From positions 1 through 64,000 of the forward strand of contig JBATDG010000085.1 of assembly GCA_049663345.1 (NCBI GenBank): a stretch of 64,000 nucleotides of DNA, given 5' to 3'. This document shows, piece after piece, positions 33,309 through 41,609 of the stretch. Source of the stretch: SZUA-365 sp049663345. GTDB taxonomy: Bacteria; Bacteroidota; Ignavibacteria; SZUA-365. The notes beneath the pieces are model-generated. The model had not been told where the DNA came from. It saw only the letters and a program-made list of their open reading frames with translations, and did no database searches. The position numbers were made by a program, and so were the translations under genes. Positions within the stretch are counted from its first letter, which is position 1. Every line of letters begins with the position of its first letter.

Positions 33309-35693
33309 ATGAATGACTTAAACCTCCCCGACCCTACTCCCGATCAGATCCCCCGCCAGCTGCCGGTTATTCCCCTGCGCGACGTGGTGATTTTCCCATT
33401 CATGATCTTTCCCGTGCTGGTAGGAAGAGATTCCTCCATACGTGCGGTGACGGAATCGATCGATCAGGATAAATACATTTTCGTAACGGCGCAGCGCAGT
33501 CCCGAGGACGAGGATCCGGGCGCCGACGGTCTGTACCTCCACGGCACAGTCGCCCGCATTCTGCAGGTTCTGAAGCTGCCGAACGGCCTGATGAAAGTGC
33601 TGGTGGATGGACTCTTCCGCGCGCGAGCGACCAAAATTCACACGGATAAAAACTTTCTCCTTGCGGATATCGAGCTGGTTGAACCGCGGGTGAAAATGAC
33701 AACCGAGATCAAGGCGCTGATGCGGCAGCTGGATGCGACGTTCGACAGCTATGTGCGGACCCACCGCGACATCCCGAATGAGTCGCTGATGGGCTACGAT
33801 AATGTCGACAATCCGGTGCGAAAACTGTATTACGTGAGCGCCAATCTGCTGGTGGATATCGCGACACGGCAGTCCATTCTCGAGATCCACAATGTGGTCA
33901 AACAGTATTATCACCTGATCCGCATCATCAATGATGAGCTGGCGATTCTCCGCGTCGAGCATGAAATCGACGAGAAGGTGAATGACAATATTCAGCGCTC
34001 ACAGCGAAAGTTTTTCATTCAGGAACAGATACGCATTCTCCAGCGCGAACTCGGCGACGAGGATGACGGCGAGATGGGCGAACATGACGAACTTCAGCAG
34101 AAGATCGTCGACTCGGGAATGCCCGATGATGTGCTGGCGAAAGCGCTGGACGAACTAGAAAAGCTGCGGAAGACGTCGATGATGTCCCCCGAAGCGACGG
34201 TTATCCGGAATTATCTGGATTGGCTGCTGGCCATGCCGTGGATCAATTTCAGCGTCGACAACCTCTCGGTCAAGAATGCGAAGCGCGTGCTGAACGCCGA
34301 TCATTACGGTCTGGAAAAACCCAAGGACCGCATTCTCGAACATATCGCCGTCCTGAATCTCGTCGAGGAAATGAAAGGTCAGATACTCTGCTTCGTGGGT
34401 CCCCCGGGCGTGGGCAAAACCTCGCTGGGCAAATCCATCGCGCGCGCGCTCGACCGGAAGTTCGCCCGCATCGCGCTGGGCGGCGTACACGACGAAGCGG
34501 AAATCCGCGGCCATCGGCGCACGTATATCGGCTCGATGCCCGGCAAGATCATTCAGGCTCTCCGCAAGTCGGGTACTTCCAATCCCGTGATTCTGCTCGA
34601 TGAGATCGACAAGATGAGCAGGGATTTCCAGGGCGATCCCACCTCGGCGATGCTCGAAGTGCTGGATCCGGAGCAGAACAATACTTTCAACGACCATTAC
34701 CTCGACGTGGATTTCGATCTGTCGAAAGTGATGTTCATCACCACTGCCAACGTGCAGTACAACATTCCCCTTCCGCTGCAGGATCGCATGGAAATCATCG
34801 AACTGCCGGGATATCTCGAACATGAGAAGGTGGAAATCGCCAAGCGGCATCTGATCAAGAAACAGATCGCAGAGCACGGACTCACCTCCTTCGATGTGCG
34901 CTTCGAGGATGAAGCGTTGCTGAAAATGGTGCGCGAATATACACAGGAGGCAGGCGTCCGCAGTCTCGAACGGAATATCGCCACCGTCTGCCGCAAGCTC
35001 GCGAAGGAGATTGTGTTCGCGATGAGCGGCAGGGCGACGCTGAAGAAAAAAGAGCAGTCGTTTGTTGTCGGCGTCGATCGTGTCGAGGAACTTCTCGGTG
35101 TGCCGAAATACCGCAGCAAGGATCTGGTCCGCGTCGGGAATGTGGGCTCGATCGTCGGACTCGCTTGGACCAGCGTCGGCGGCGACATTCTTCATGTCGA
35201 TGTGACGATGATGAAGGGTCAGGAAAAGCTCACGCTCACCGGTCAGCTTGGGGACGTGATGAAGGAATCCGCTCAGGCCGCGCTCAGCTATCTGCGCACG
35301 AATGCGCTGCGCTTCGGCGTCGCTGAGGATGCGTTTGAAAAACGCGAGATCCATATCCATCTGCCCGAGGGCGCTATTCCGAAGGACGGACCGTCCGCAG
35401 GAATTACCATGACCATGGCCATGCTTTCTCTCCTTCTCGGCAAAGCGCCAGAAGGCGATCTTGCCATGACGGGTGAAATTACGCTGCTCGGCGACGTGCT
35501 GCCTATCGGCGGACTCAACGAAAAGCTGCTCGCCGCGCGCCGTCACGGAATCACGCGAGTGCTCATACCGGCCGACAACATGAAGGATCTGCCCGAGGTG
35601 CCGAAGAAAATCCTCAAGGGTCTCAAGATCATCCCCGTAGCTACGATCGAAGACGCGATTCCCCACGTCTTCGGCAAGGGCGTGATTAAATAA
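33309..35693 (+). CDS. lon: ATP-dependent Lon protease
   Basis: The 794-aa cytoplasmic AAA+ protease degrades damaged and regulatory proteins. The N-terminal LON substrate domain runs to about residue 205, then a helical linker, an AAA+ module with Walker A GPPGVGKT (364-371), and the proteolytic domain with the Ser696-Lys739 dyad (PKDGPSAGIT; GGLNEKLL). Length is normal for the family. No clear Shine-Dalgarno precedes the ATG; the 7-bp AATTC repeats occupy the leader. Confidence 0.97.
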   Translation: MNDLNLPDPTPDQIPRQLPVIPLRDVVIFPFMIFPVLVGRDSSIRAVTESIDQDKYIFVTAQRSPEDEDPGADGLYLHGTVARILQVLKLPNGLMKVLVDGLFRARATKIHTDKNFLLADIELVEPRVKMTTEIKALMRQLDATFDSYVRTHRDIPNESLMGYDNVDNPVRKLYYVSANLLVDIATRQSILEIHNVVKQYYHLIRIINDELAILRVEHEIDEKVNDNIQRSQRKFFIQEQIRILQRELGDEDDGEMGEHDELQQKIVDSGMPDDVLAKALDELEKLRKTSMMSPEATVIRNYLDWLLAMPWINFSVDNLSVKNAKRVLNADHYGLEKPKDRILEHIAVLNLVEEMKGQILCFVGPPGVGKTSLGKSIARALDRKFARIALGGVHDEAEIRGHRRTYIGSMPGKIIQALRKSGTSNPVILLDEIDKMSRDFQGDPTSAMLEVLDPEQNNTFNDHYLDVDFDLSKVMFITTANVQYNIPLPLQDRMEIIELPGYLEHEKVEIAKRHLIKKQIAEHGLTSFDVRFEDEALLKMVREYTQEAGVRSLERNIATVCRKLAKEIVFAMSGRATLKKKEQSFVVGVDRVEELLGVPKYRSKDLVRVGNVGSIVGLAWTSVGGDILHVDVTMMKGQEKLTLTGQLGDVMKESAQAALSYLRTNALRFGVAEDAFEKREIHIHLPEGAIPKDGPSAGITMTMAMLSLLLGKAPEGDLAMTGEITLLGDVLPIGGLNEKLLAARRHGITRVLIPADNMKDLPEVPKKILKGLKIIPVATIEDAIPHVFGKGVIK

Positions 35694-35705
35694 GAAAGTT
35701 TTCCC

Positions 35706-35735
35706 TGGAGGATGAGCCTTTAGGCTCGTCCTCCA
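35706..35735 (+). promoter_or_regulatory. Hairpin between lon and prmC
   Basis: A 13-base arm (TGGAGGATGAGCC), a TTTA loop and its complement with one G-T wobble end 6 bases before the prmC ATG. There is no T-run. It contains the only GGAGG-like sequence, so it could hide the ribosome-binding site or act as a weak terminator or processing site. Confidence 0.55.
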
Positions 35736-35741
35736 AAGCGA

Positions 35742-36875
35742 ATGCATGAACGAATGCCACAGGAAACCGTACTCTCCCTTGTAAAAAAGTCCGCTGCCTT
35801 CTTCGAGGAGAAAGGCATCGATGAGGCGCGCCGATCGGCGGAGCATCTGCTGGCGCATGCGATGGGACAAAACCGTCTGCAGCTTTTTCTCCGCTTCGAT
35901 CAGCCGGTCGGAGAGGATGAGCTCATCCGTTTTCGGGAACTCGTCCGCCGCCGCCTGAAGAATGAGCCGGTGCAGTATCTGGTCGGCACGACGGAGTTTT
36001 ACGGACTCGAATTCACCCTCTCCCCCGCCGTACTCATTCCGCGTCCTGAAACCGAGCATCTCGTCGAGGCCGTCATCGACCGCTATCGCGCTGCGCAGCC
36101 GCATGAAGCAGCGGTTCAGCCTATAGCGCCGGTACAGCACAATGCCGGGACGGTACAGCACGAAAGTATTCCGGGGCTGGAAGATCAGCTGAGTGAACCG
36201 TCAGAGCAGCAGCCCGACGTCGGGACGGAAATACACGAAAGGATTCCGGGACCGGAAGATCAGCTGAGTGAAGACACCTGGCAGCATACTGCTGCCGATC
36301 CGACTCTCCCTGCAGAAGCATCCTTCCCCAACGAAAGCTCGCTCCCGAAGGCCGCAAGCATTCTCGATATCGGCACGGGCAGCGGCATCATCGCCGTCAC
36401 GCTTGCTGCGCAACTGCGGGATGTTAAAGTCACCGCGATGGACATCAGCGAGGCGGCACTGGATGTCGCCCGGGCAAACGCCGCGCGGCATTGCATCACT
36501 GACCGCTGCCGTATACTGCTGCAGGATATTCTCAAAGCGGAACCTTCTGCCCTGGGCGCTCCCTTCGATATCGTGGTCAGCAATCCGCCTTACATCGCAC
36601 AGAGCGAGATCGCAGAACTGCAGGCGGAGATTCGGGAATACGAGCCGGTCGAGGCTTTGACCGATGGCGGAGACGGACTCGCTTTCTACCGCCGCATAGC
36701 CGAACTGCTGCCGGGATTGCTTTCGCCGGGTGGTCTGCTGGCCGTTGAAATCGGCTTCGGCCAGGCCGCGGATGTGCAGGAAGTATTCGCCGAGGCGAAG
36801 CTGCAGCGAATCGAACTGATCAAGGACTACTCCGGGATCGATCGCGTGCTGCTTGGCTGGAAGCCCATGTCGTGA
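35742..36875 (+). CDS. prmC: Release factor glutamine methyltransferase with unusual insert
   Basis: The 377-aa enzyme methylates the GGQ glutamine of peptide release factors. The N-terminal helical domain (1-70), VQYLVGTTEFYGLEF and LIPRPETEHLVE are typical; the SAM site is ILDIGTGSG (about 207-215) and the catalytic motif NPPY 281-284. Between them, residues about 118-203 are an extra proline/glutamate-rich low-complexity stretch with an internal repeat (ESIPGLEDQLSE / ERIPGPEDQLSE). The usual linker is about a dozen residues. The insert should loop out without blocking the fold. Confidence 0.93.
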   Translation: MHERMPQETVLSLVKKSAAFFEEKGIDEARRSAEHLLAHAMGQNRLQLFLRFDQPVGEDELIRFRELVRRRLKNEPVQYLVGTTEFYGLEFTLSPAVLIPRPETEHLVEAVIDRYRAAQPHEAAVQPIAPVQHNAGTVQHESIPGLEDQLSEPSEQQPDVGTEIHERIPGPEDQLSEDTWQHTAADPTLPAEASFPNESSLPKAASILDIGTGSGIIAVTLAAQLRDVKVTAMDISEAALDVARANAARHCITDRCRILLQDILKAEPSALGAPFDIVVSNPPYIAQSEIAELQAEIREYEPVEALTDGGDGLAFYRRIAELLPGLLSPGGLLAVEIGFGQAADVQEVFAEAKLQRIELIKDYSGIDRVLLGWKPMS

Positions 36876-36980
36876 ATCACACCTTCCGGGCGGGTGGAAT
36901 CCCCTTTCCTGAATCACATCTTCCAGGCGGCTGGAATCCCATTTCCTGAATCACATCTTCCGGGCAGCTGGATGACCGTT
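36873..36980. repeat. 37-bp tandem repeat overlapping the prmC stop
   Basis: Units start at 36873, 36910 and 36947 with TGAATCACAYCTTCC and continue with a GGCGGSTGGAATCCC-like part; the third is incomplete. The first unit begins with the prmC stop codon. Confidence 0.75.
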
Positions 36981-37024
36981 GCATGGCCCGCACTTTTTCG
37001 CCGCCGCTCCGCTACTATATAAAA

Positions 37025-37068
37025 AAACCCCGACCACTGAGCTGCTGCTCGCATGGTCGGGGTTCAGT
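37025..37068. terminator. Bidirectional Rho-independent terminator
   Basis: AACCCCGACCA (37025-37035) and TGGTCGGGGTT (37053-37063) pair perfectly. The minus strand has seven T after the stem and the plus strand CAGTTTTT. It serves convergent prmC (+) and the RNA helicase gene (-). Confidence 0.9.
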
Positions 37069-37152
37069 TTTTACAGGACTGTTGTGTCCTTCTAGTCAGC
37101 GTTCTGTTGGCATGTCGATTCTGACAGAATCAGAAAGCCGCAAAGTCACCGA

Positions 37153-39168
37153 TCAGGAAAAACGCGGGTCGCGGCGGCGGTCGTCAGACTTGCGCTCTCC
37201 GTCGAAGCTGCGCGGGATGGTCGTGCCGCGTTTCTTCGCCTTCAGCGAGGGTCCGCTGCCTTTCTTGCGATGCGGTGCGGGACGTTTTTTCTCGCCGCGC
37301 GGTGCATCACCACTCGCGAAATAACGCTCGGAAGATTTGCCATCCTTCGCGCCACGGGGGGCATCTGCATTAAAGCCGCGATCAGTATTAGTAGGACGAT
37401 CACCAACCGGCTTGCGTATGCCATTGAACGAACGATCGGCAACGGGCTTGCGCTCGCCGTTGAACGGTCGATCACCACCGGATTTGCGCTCGCCGTTGAA
37501 CGGACGATCACCGCCGGATTTGCGCTCGCCGTTGAACGGACGGTCACCAGCAGACTTGCGCTCGCCGTTGAACGGACGATCACCAGCAGATTTGCGTTCG
37601 CCGTTGAACGGTCGATCACCAGCAGATTTGCGCTCGCCGTTGAACGGTCGATCACCAGCGGATTTGCGTTCGCCGTTGAAGGGACGGTCAGCGGATTTGC
37701 GTTCGCCGTTGAACGGACGGTCAGCGGATTTGCGTTCGCCGTTGAACGGACGATCAGCGGATTTGCGTTCGCCTTCGAACTTGCGCTCGCCTGTTGAATT
37801 TCTATTCTCACCACGCGATTTGTCGTTGGAGGCAAAGTAGCGTTCCGCGAAATCGGGGGTCTGGAAAGTGCGGTCGCGGGAGGATCCGCCCTCACGCCGC
37901 TTTTGGGGCGGACGCTCCTGACGATCCCGGCCCTGGCCGCCGCCGTTGCGCTGTCCACCACCGTTACGCTGTCCGCCGCCATTGCGGCTGCCGCTGTCGC
38001 GATAATCGCTTTCGCTGCGCACGACGACCGGCTCCGGCTGCGTTTCAAACGGGGGGCAGGTCATCACGTTGTAGCGCTGACCGACGAACCGTTCGATACG
38101 GCGGAGATGATCTCTCTCATCCGAAGCGACGAAGGTGATCGCATCTCCGGTGGCATCCGCGCGGCCTGTGCGGCCGATGCGGTGCACATAGTCCTCGGCG
38201 AAGTTCGGCGTGTCAAAATTGATAACATGTGAAATGCCGACCACATCAATGCCGCGAGCGGCGATATCGGTGGCGATGAGTACGCGAAGGCGTCCTTGAC
38301 GGAAGCCATCGAGCGCCTGCTGACGCTGGCTCTGCGAGCGGTCCGAATGAATCACGCCGGCGACGATGCCCGAGCGCTGAAGACGGTGTGCGATTTTATT
38401 CGCGCCGTGCTTCGTGCGGGAGAAGACCAAAACGCTTTCCATCGTTTCCTGCTGCAGGAGATGATGAAGGAAATCATACTTGGAGGCCTTCTGTACGGAG
38501 TAGAAATGCTGACGCACGGATTCCGCCGGATTTCCTTCCTTGCCGATTTCCACGAACACGGGATCGCTCATAATGGAAGCGGTGAGGGTGCGGACTTCCT
38601 TCGACATCGTTGCAGAAAACAACATTGTCTGCCGCTTGCGCGGAAGCTTGGCGATGATGCGCTTGACATCATGAATGAAGCCCATGTCGAACATGCGGTC
38701 GGCTTCGTCGACGATCAGCACTTCACACTGCGAAAGGTCCACACTGCCGCGCTCGATATGATCGAGGAGGCGGCCGGGAGTTGCCGCGAGAATGTCGAGA
38801 CCGGGACGCAGACGCTTGAACTGCGGTTCGATGGAAACGCCGCCGTACATCGCGTCACCGCGAATGCGAAGCTGGTTGGAATAGGTGCGTGTCGCATCGG
38901 CGACCTGCTGCGCGAGTTCACGCGTCGGGGTCAGCACGAGGGCACGAACGCCATTGGGCTTGCGTTCTCCGCTTGCAACGAGTCGATCGAGCGTCGGAAG
39001 AACAAAGGCTGCGGTTTTACCGGAGCCGGTTTTGGCACGGCCGATGACGTCGCGGCCCGAAAGTGCGGGCGGGATGGCAAGGGCCTGGATTTCAGTCGGG
39101 ATAGTGTATCCCACTGCGCGGACACCGCGCAAGACGGACTCGGACAAACCGAGTTTTTCGAATGTCAT
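37153..39168 (-). CDS. DEAD-box RNA helicase (RhlE-like) with repetitive C-terminal tail
   Basis: The 671-aa ATP-dependent RNA helicase is probably involved in ribosome assembly and RNA decay. Motifs are AKTGSGKT (45-52), PTRELA, VDEADRMFD, FSATMS and HRIGRTGRA in the two RecA domains (1-370). After a glycine-rich RGG-like stretch come nine copies of RPFNGERK separated by SAD, SAGD or SGGD, and one decayed copy (RSFNGIRK), then a basic end. The tail should be disordered and bind RNA. I choose ATG 39168 with AAGGAA upstream; an upstream start at 39282 adds no domain sequence. Confidence 0.94.
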   Translation of the reverse strand: MTFEKLGLSESVLRGVRAVGYTIPTEIQALAIPPALSGRDVIGRAKTGSGKTAAFVLPTLDRLVASGERKPNGVRALVLTPTRELAQQVADATRTYSNQLRIRGDAMYGGVSIEPQFKRLRPGLDILAATPGRLLDHIERGSVDLSQCEVLIVDEADRMFDMGFIHDVKRIIAKLPRKRQTMLFSATMSKEVRTLTASIMSDPVFVEIGKEGNPAESVRQHFYSVQKASKYDFLHHLLQQETMESVLVFSRTKHGANKIAHRLQRSGIVAGVIHSDRSQSQRQQALDGFRQGRLRVLIATDIAARGIDVVGISHVINFDTPNFAEDYVHRIGRTGRADATGDAITFVASDERDHLRRIERFVGQRYNVMTCPPFETQPEPVVVRSESDYRDSGSRNGGGQRNGGGQRNGGGQGRDRQERPPQKRREGGSSRDRTFQTPDFAERYFASNDKSRGENRNSTGERKFEGERKSADRPFNGERKSADRPFNGERKSADRPFNGERKSAGDRPFNGERKSAGDRPFNGERKSAGDRPFNGERKSAGDRPFNGERKSGGDRPFNGERKSGGDRPFNGERKPVADRSFNGIRKPVGDRPTNTDRGFNADAPRGAKDGKSSERYFASGDAPRGEKKRPAPHRKKGSGPSLKAKKRGTTIPRSFDGERKSDDRRRDPRFS
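37430..37790. repeat. 33-36 bp coding tandem repeats in helicase gene
   Basis: About ten copies of a unit encoding RPFNGERKSAGD lie in tandem on the minus strand. They create long open frames on other strands that are not genes. Slippage could vary tail length between strains. Confidence 0.85.
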
Positions 39169-39486
39169 GTGTTTCCTTGTGGAAAGTATGTGAGAAGCGC
39201 AACTCCGTTTGAAGCGAGTGCCGACTGTATCGGTGCACCGTTTTTGGCTTCGAAATGTTGCGGTTCCTGGAAGGCCGAACACCGGAGAGCGAATCGTTAG
39301 GGTCCGCGTCCGATATGTAATATTATTAGATATGGGGATCAGAGGCGGGCGTTGCTATCTGCAACAGTTACTAGTATACGATGTATCTTTATGAATTCCA
39401 AGCGATAAAATCATACCCCGGTTATATCGCACAAGGCCGCCCCGGGGAGGGACGGCCTTGCAATCAAACGGTCCGGGAAGAATACG
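39169..39486. other. Intergenic region between helicase and subtilase genes
   Basis: It contains the putative terminator at 39432-39460 and the presumed helicase promoter on the minus strand. No further gene is seen. Confidence 0.5.
39432..39460 (-). terminator. Putative terminator of subtilase lipoprotein gene
   Basis: CAAGGCCG (39432-39439) pairs with CGGCCTTG (39453-39460), with further C-C-C/G-G-G pairing inside. It lies about 26 bases after the stop of the minus-strand gene. The following T-tract is weak. Confidence 0.5.
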
Positions 39487-41322
39487 TCAGGGTTTGAACA
39501 CACGAACAGGAAGCGCTGCATGGTTAGCACCGCTGCTGTACGTAATGTTTGCGCCGCTCAGATTCGTCACCGTCATGTCAACGTAGGACTTCTTTCTGTT
39601 TATCGCCGGAGTGGTAACCGTCGCGACACCCGAAGCATTCGTGATCGCGGTCGAAGAGCCCGAGGCACCTCCGCTCCACGACACCGAGACAGTCACACCA
39701 GATACCGGATTATGACTGGCGTCATGCACCGATACACTCAATGTTGCGGTCCAGTTGCTGCGCTGAACGAGCACCGATGTTCCGCTCGCGGCTCCGACAT
39801 GCACTGCAGTCGTTGCCGGCGGCGCCTGCGTGAAAGCGTCAGCCACATTCGAGTAGGACGAGGTACCGTAGCTATTGTAAGCCCGCACCTGATAATAAAA
39901 GTGCGTGCTGCTGCTCAGGCCGGTATTGCTGAAGCTGGTGACATTCGCTCCGACAGAAGCGATCTGCGTGAAGTTCGTGCCATTAGTCGAACGCTCGATA
40001 TAGAAACCACTCTCATTCGTCGCAGGGTCTGACCAGCTCAAATCGATCGCGCTTGAGGAAACAGCAGTCGCAGTGAGCGACGTCGGCGCCGCAGGTGCGG
40101 TACCCGGGGTCGGCGGAGCGAACAGACTATAAAGAAGCAGGTTGGGTGAACCGGTACCTGGATTGCCAACAACTCCGGGAGTCGCGGCATTGACGATCGC
40201 TGCGGTTACCTGCGCCGGACTTGCATTGGGATTGGCACCGAGGTACAGTGCGGCAACACCCACGACATGCGGGGTCGCCATGGACGTACCCGAAAGCGTA
40301 GCGTAGGAAGAGGAAGAATTTTTATATGAGGAATAGATGCTCGAACCCGGGGCGAATACATCCAGGATGCTGCCGTAATTTGAGAAGGATGAACGCGCAT
40401 CCGTGTTGGTCGTCGACCCGACTGTGATGGCGCTGGGCTCGCGTGCGGGCGAGTAGTTGGAAGCATTGGCATTATCATTGCCAGCGGCAACAACGAATGT
40501 TACGCCAGCGGCTACCGCATTTGCCACAGCCTGATCGAGTGATGTTGAAGCTCCGCCGCCGAGGGACATGTTCGCGACTGCGGTGGAGGTATGGTTATTC
40601 TTCACCCAATCGATGCCGGCGATGACGCCGGAAGTCGTTCCTGATCCCTGATTGTTGAGTACGCGCACGGCGACGAGGGATACGTTCTTCGCCACGCCTA
40701 CGGTGATTCCGCCGACGGTACCCGACACGTGTGTGCCATGGCCGTTGCCGTCGGCACCGGTTCCGCCAAATGCATCAAAGCCGAAAGAGGCCCTGTTTCC
40801 GAATTCCTGATGATCGTAGCGGATACCTGTGTCGATGATATAGGCAGTGACTCCAGTGCCGTCGTTGTTGTAGATATACGTGCTGTTCAACGGCAGATTG
40901 GTCTGATCGATGCGGTCGAGTCCCCAGCTGGGAGGGTTGTTCTGCGTCTGCGTCACTGCATGCATCGGTGCATCGGCTTCTATATAAGCGACGTTCGGAT
41001 TGCGGCGGATGCCCTCCAGCGCCTGGGCGGGAATGGTTGCGCAGAATCCCTTGATGGCATAGCGGTAGCGATAATGCACGGTGCTGCCGTTGCCGCGGGA
41101 AAGTTGATCGATGGCTTCATCGGTATTCCCTACGGCATCTTTGAAGACAACGATGTAGCGGTCTTTCAGGTCGACGATGCCGTCGCTGCTGCTGCCGCCG
41201 GCATCAAACGCCGCGGCCTCGCGACCGGTGGTTCCGTCGGAGGGTCCCGGGGCGGCCGGTTGATCGCTGCAGGCGGCGAAAAACAATAATGCCGCCACAA
41301 AAAGGAGTGGAATGCGTCTCAT
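39487..41322 (-). CDS. Subtilisin-family (proteinase K-like) lipoprotein protease
   Basis: The protein has 611 aa. A lipoprotein signal ends F-F-A-A-C18, so it should be lipid-anchored outside the cytoplasm. It continues with an inhibitor-I9 propeptide (YIVVFKDAVGN...), an S8 domain with Asp (AYIIDTGI), His (NGHGTHVSG) and Ser (SGTSMATPHV), a fibronectin type III domain (about 415-500) and a final bacterial Ig-like domain. The start is the ATG at 41322 with AGGAGA upstream. Unlike its neighbours it lacks a T9SS tail. Confidence 0.93.
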   Translation of the reverse strand: MRRIPLLFVAALLFFAACSDQPAAPGPSDGTTGREAAAFDAGGSSSDGIVDLKDRYIVVFKDAVGNTDEAIDQLSRGNGSTVHYRYRYAIKGFCATIPAQALEGIRRNPNVAYIEADAPMHAVTQTQNNPPSWGLDRIDQTNLPLNSTYIYNNDGTGVTAYIIDTGIRYDHQEFGNRASFGFDAFGGTGADGNGHGTHVSGTVGGITVGVAKNVSLVAVRVLNNQGSGTTSGVIAGIDWVKNNHTSTAVANMSLGGGASTSLDQAVANAVAAGVTFVVAAGNDNANASNYSPAREPSAITVGSTTNTDARSSFSNYGSILDVFAPGSSIYSSYKNSSSSYATLSGTSMATPHVVGVAALYLGANPNASPAQVTAAIVNAATPGVVGNPGTGSPNLLLYSLFAPPTPGTAPAAPTSLTATAVSSSAIDLSWSDPATNESGFYIERSTNGTNFTQIASVGANVTSFSNTGLSSSTHFYYQVRAYNSYGTSSYSNVADAFTQAPPATTAVHVGAASGTSVLVQRSNWTATLSVSVHDASHNPVSGVTVSVSWSGGASGSSTAITNASGVATVTTPAINRKKSYVDMTVTNLSGANITYSSGANHAALPVRVFKP

Positions 41323-41609
41323 ATCTATTCTCCTGAACACGTTTCGAAAAAGATTCTGCTTCTTAATACCTCACAGGGAATGCACTGCGAGCGCATTCCG
41401 CGGAGTGTAAAAAATATTTATTCGATTAAATCCTGTGCACGACGTTACACATTTCCCCTGAAACATGCCACAGGAAAATTCGGGACAGATTTTCTTATTT
41501 ATATGTGATCTAAATCACAGACATCCTCCATCCGGCACTTCATATTGAAGTCATCCACTGCGATATGTTTTTCTGGACGATGCACTTTTCATGGAGGCAG
41601 AAGCTACTT

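Noticed and set aside
34155..36161. 668-codon minus-strand frame opposite lon and prmC
   Set aside because: It overlaps two conserved plus-strand genes completely and has no recognisable domain; high GC suppresses stops.
36873..36980. CRISPR-like repeat array
   Set aside because: Units are contiguous with no spacers, only three copies, and no cas genes are present.
37270..37840. Long plus-strand open frames opposite the helicase tail
   Set aside because: They arise from the repetitive RPFNGERK coding DNA read on the other strand and have no start signals.
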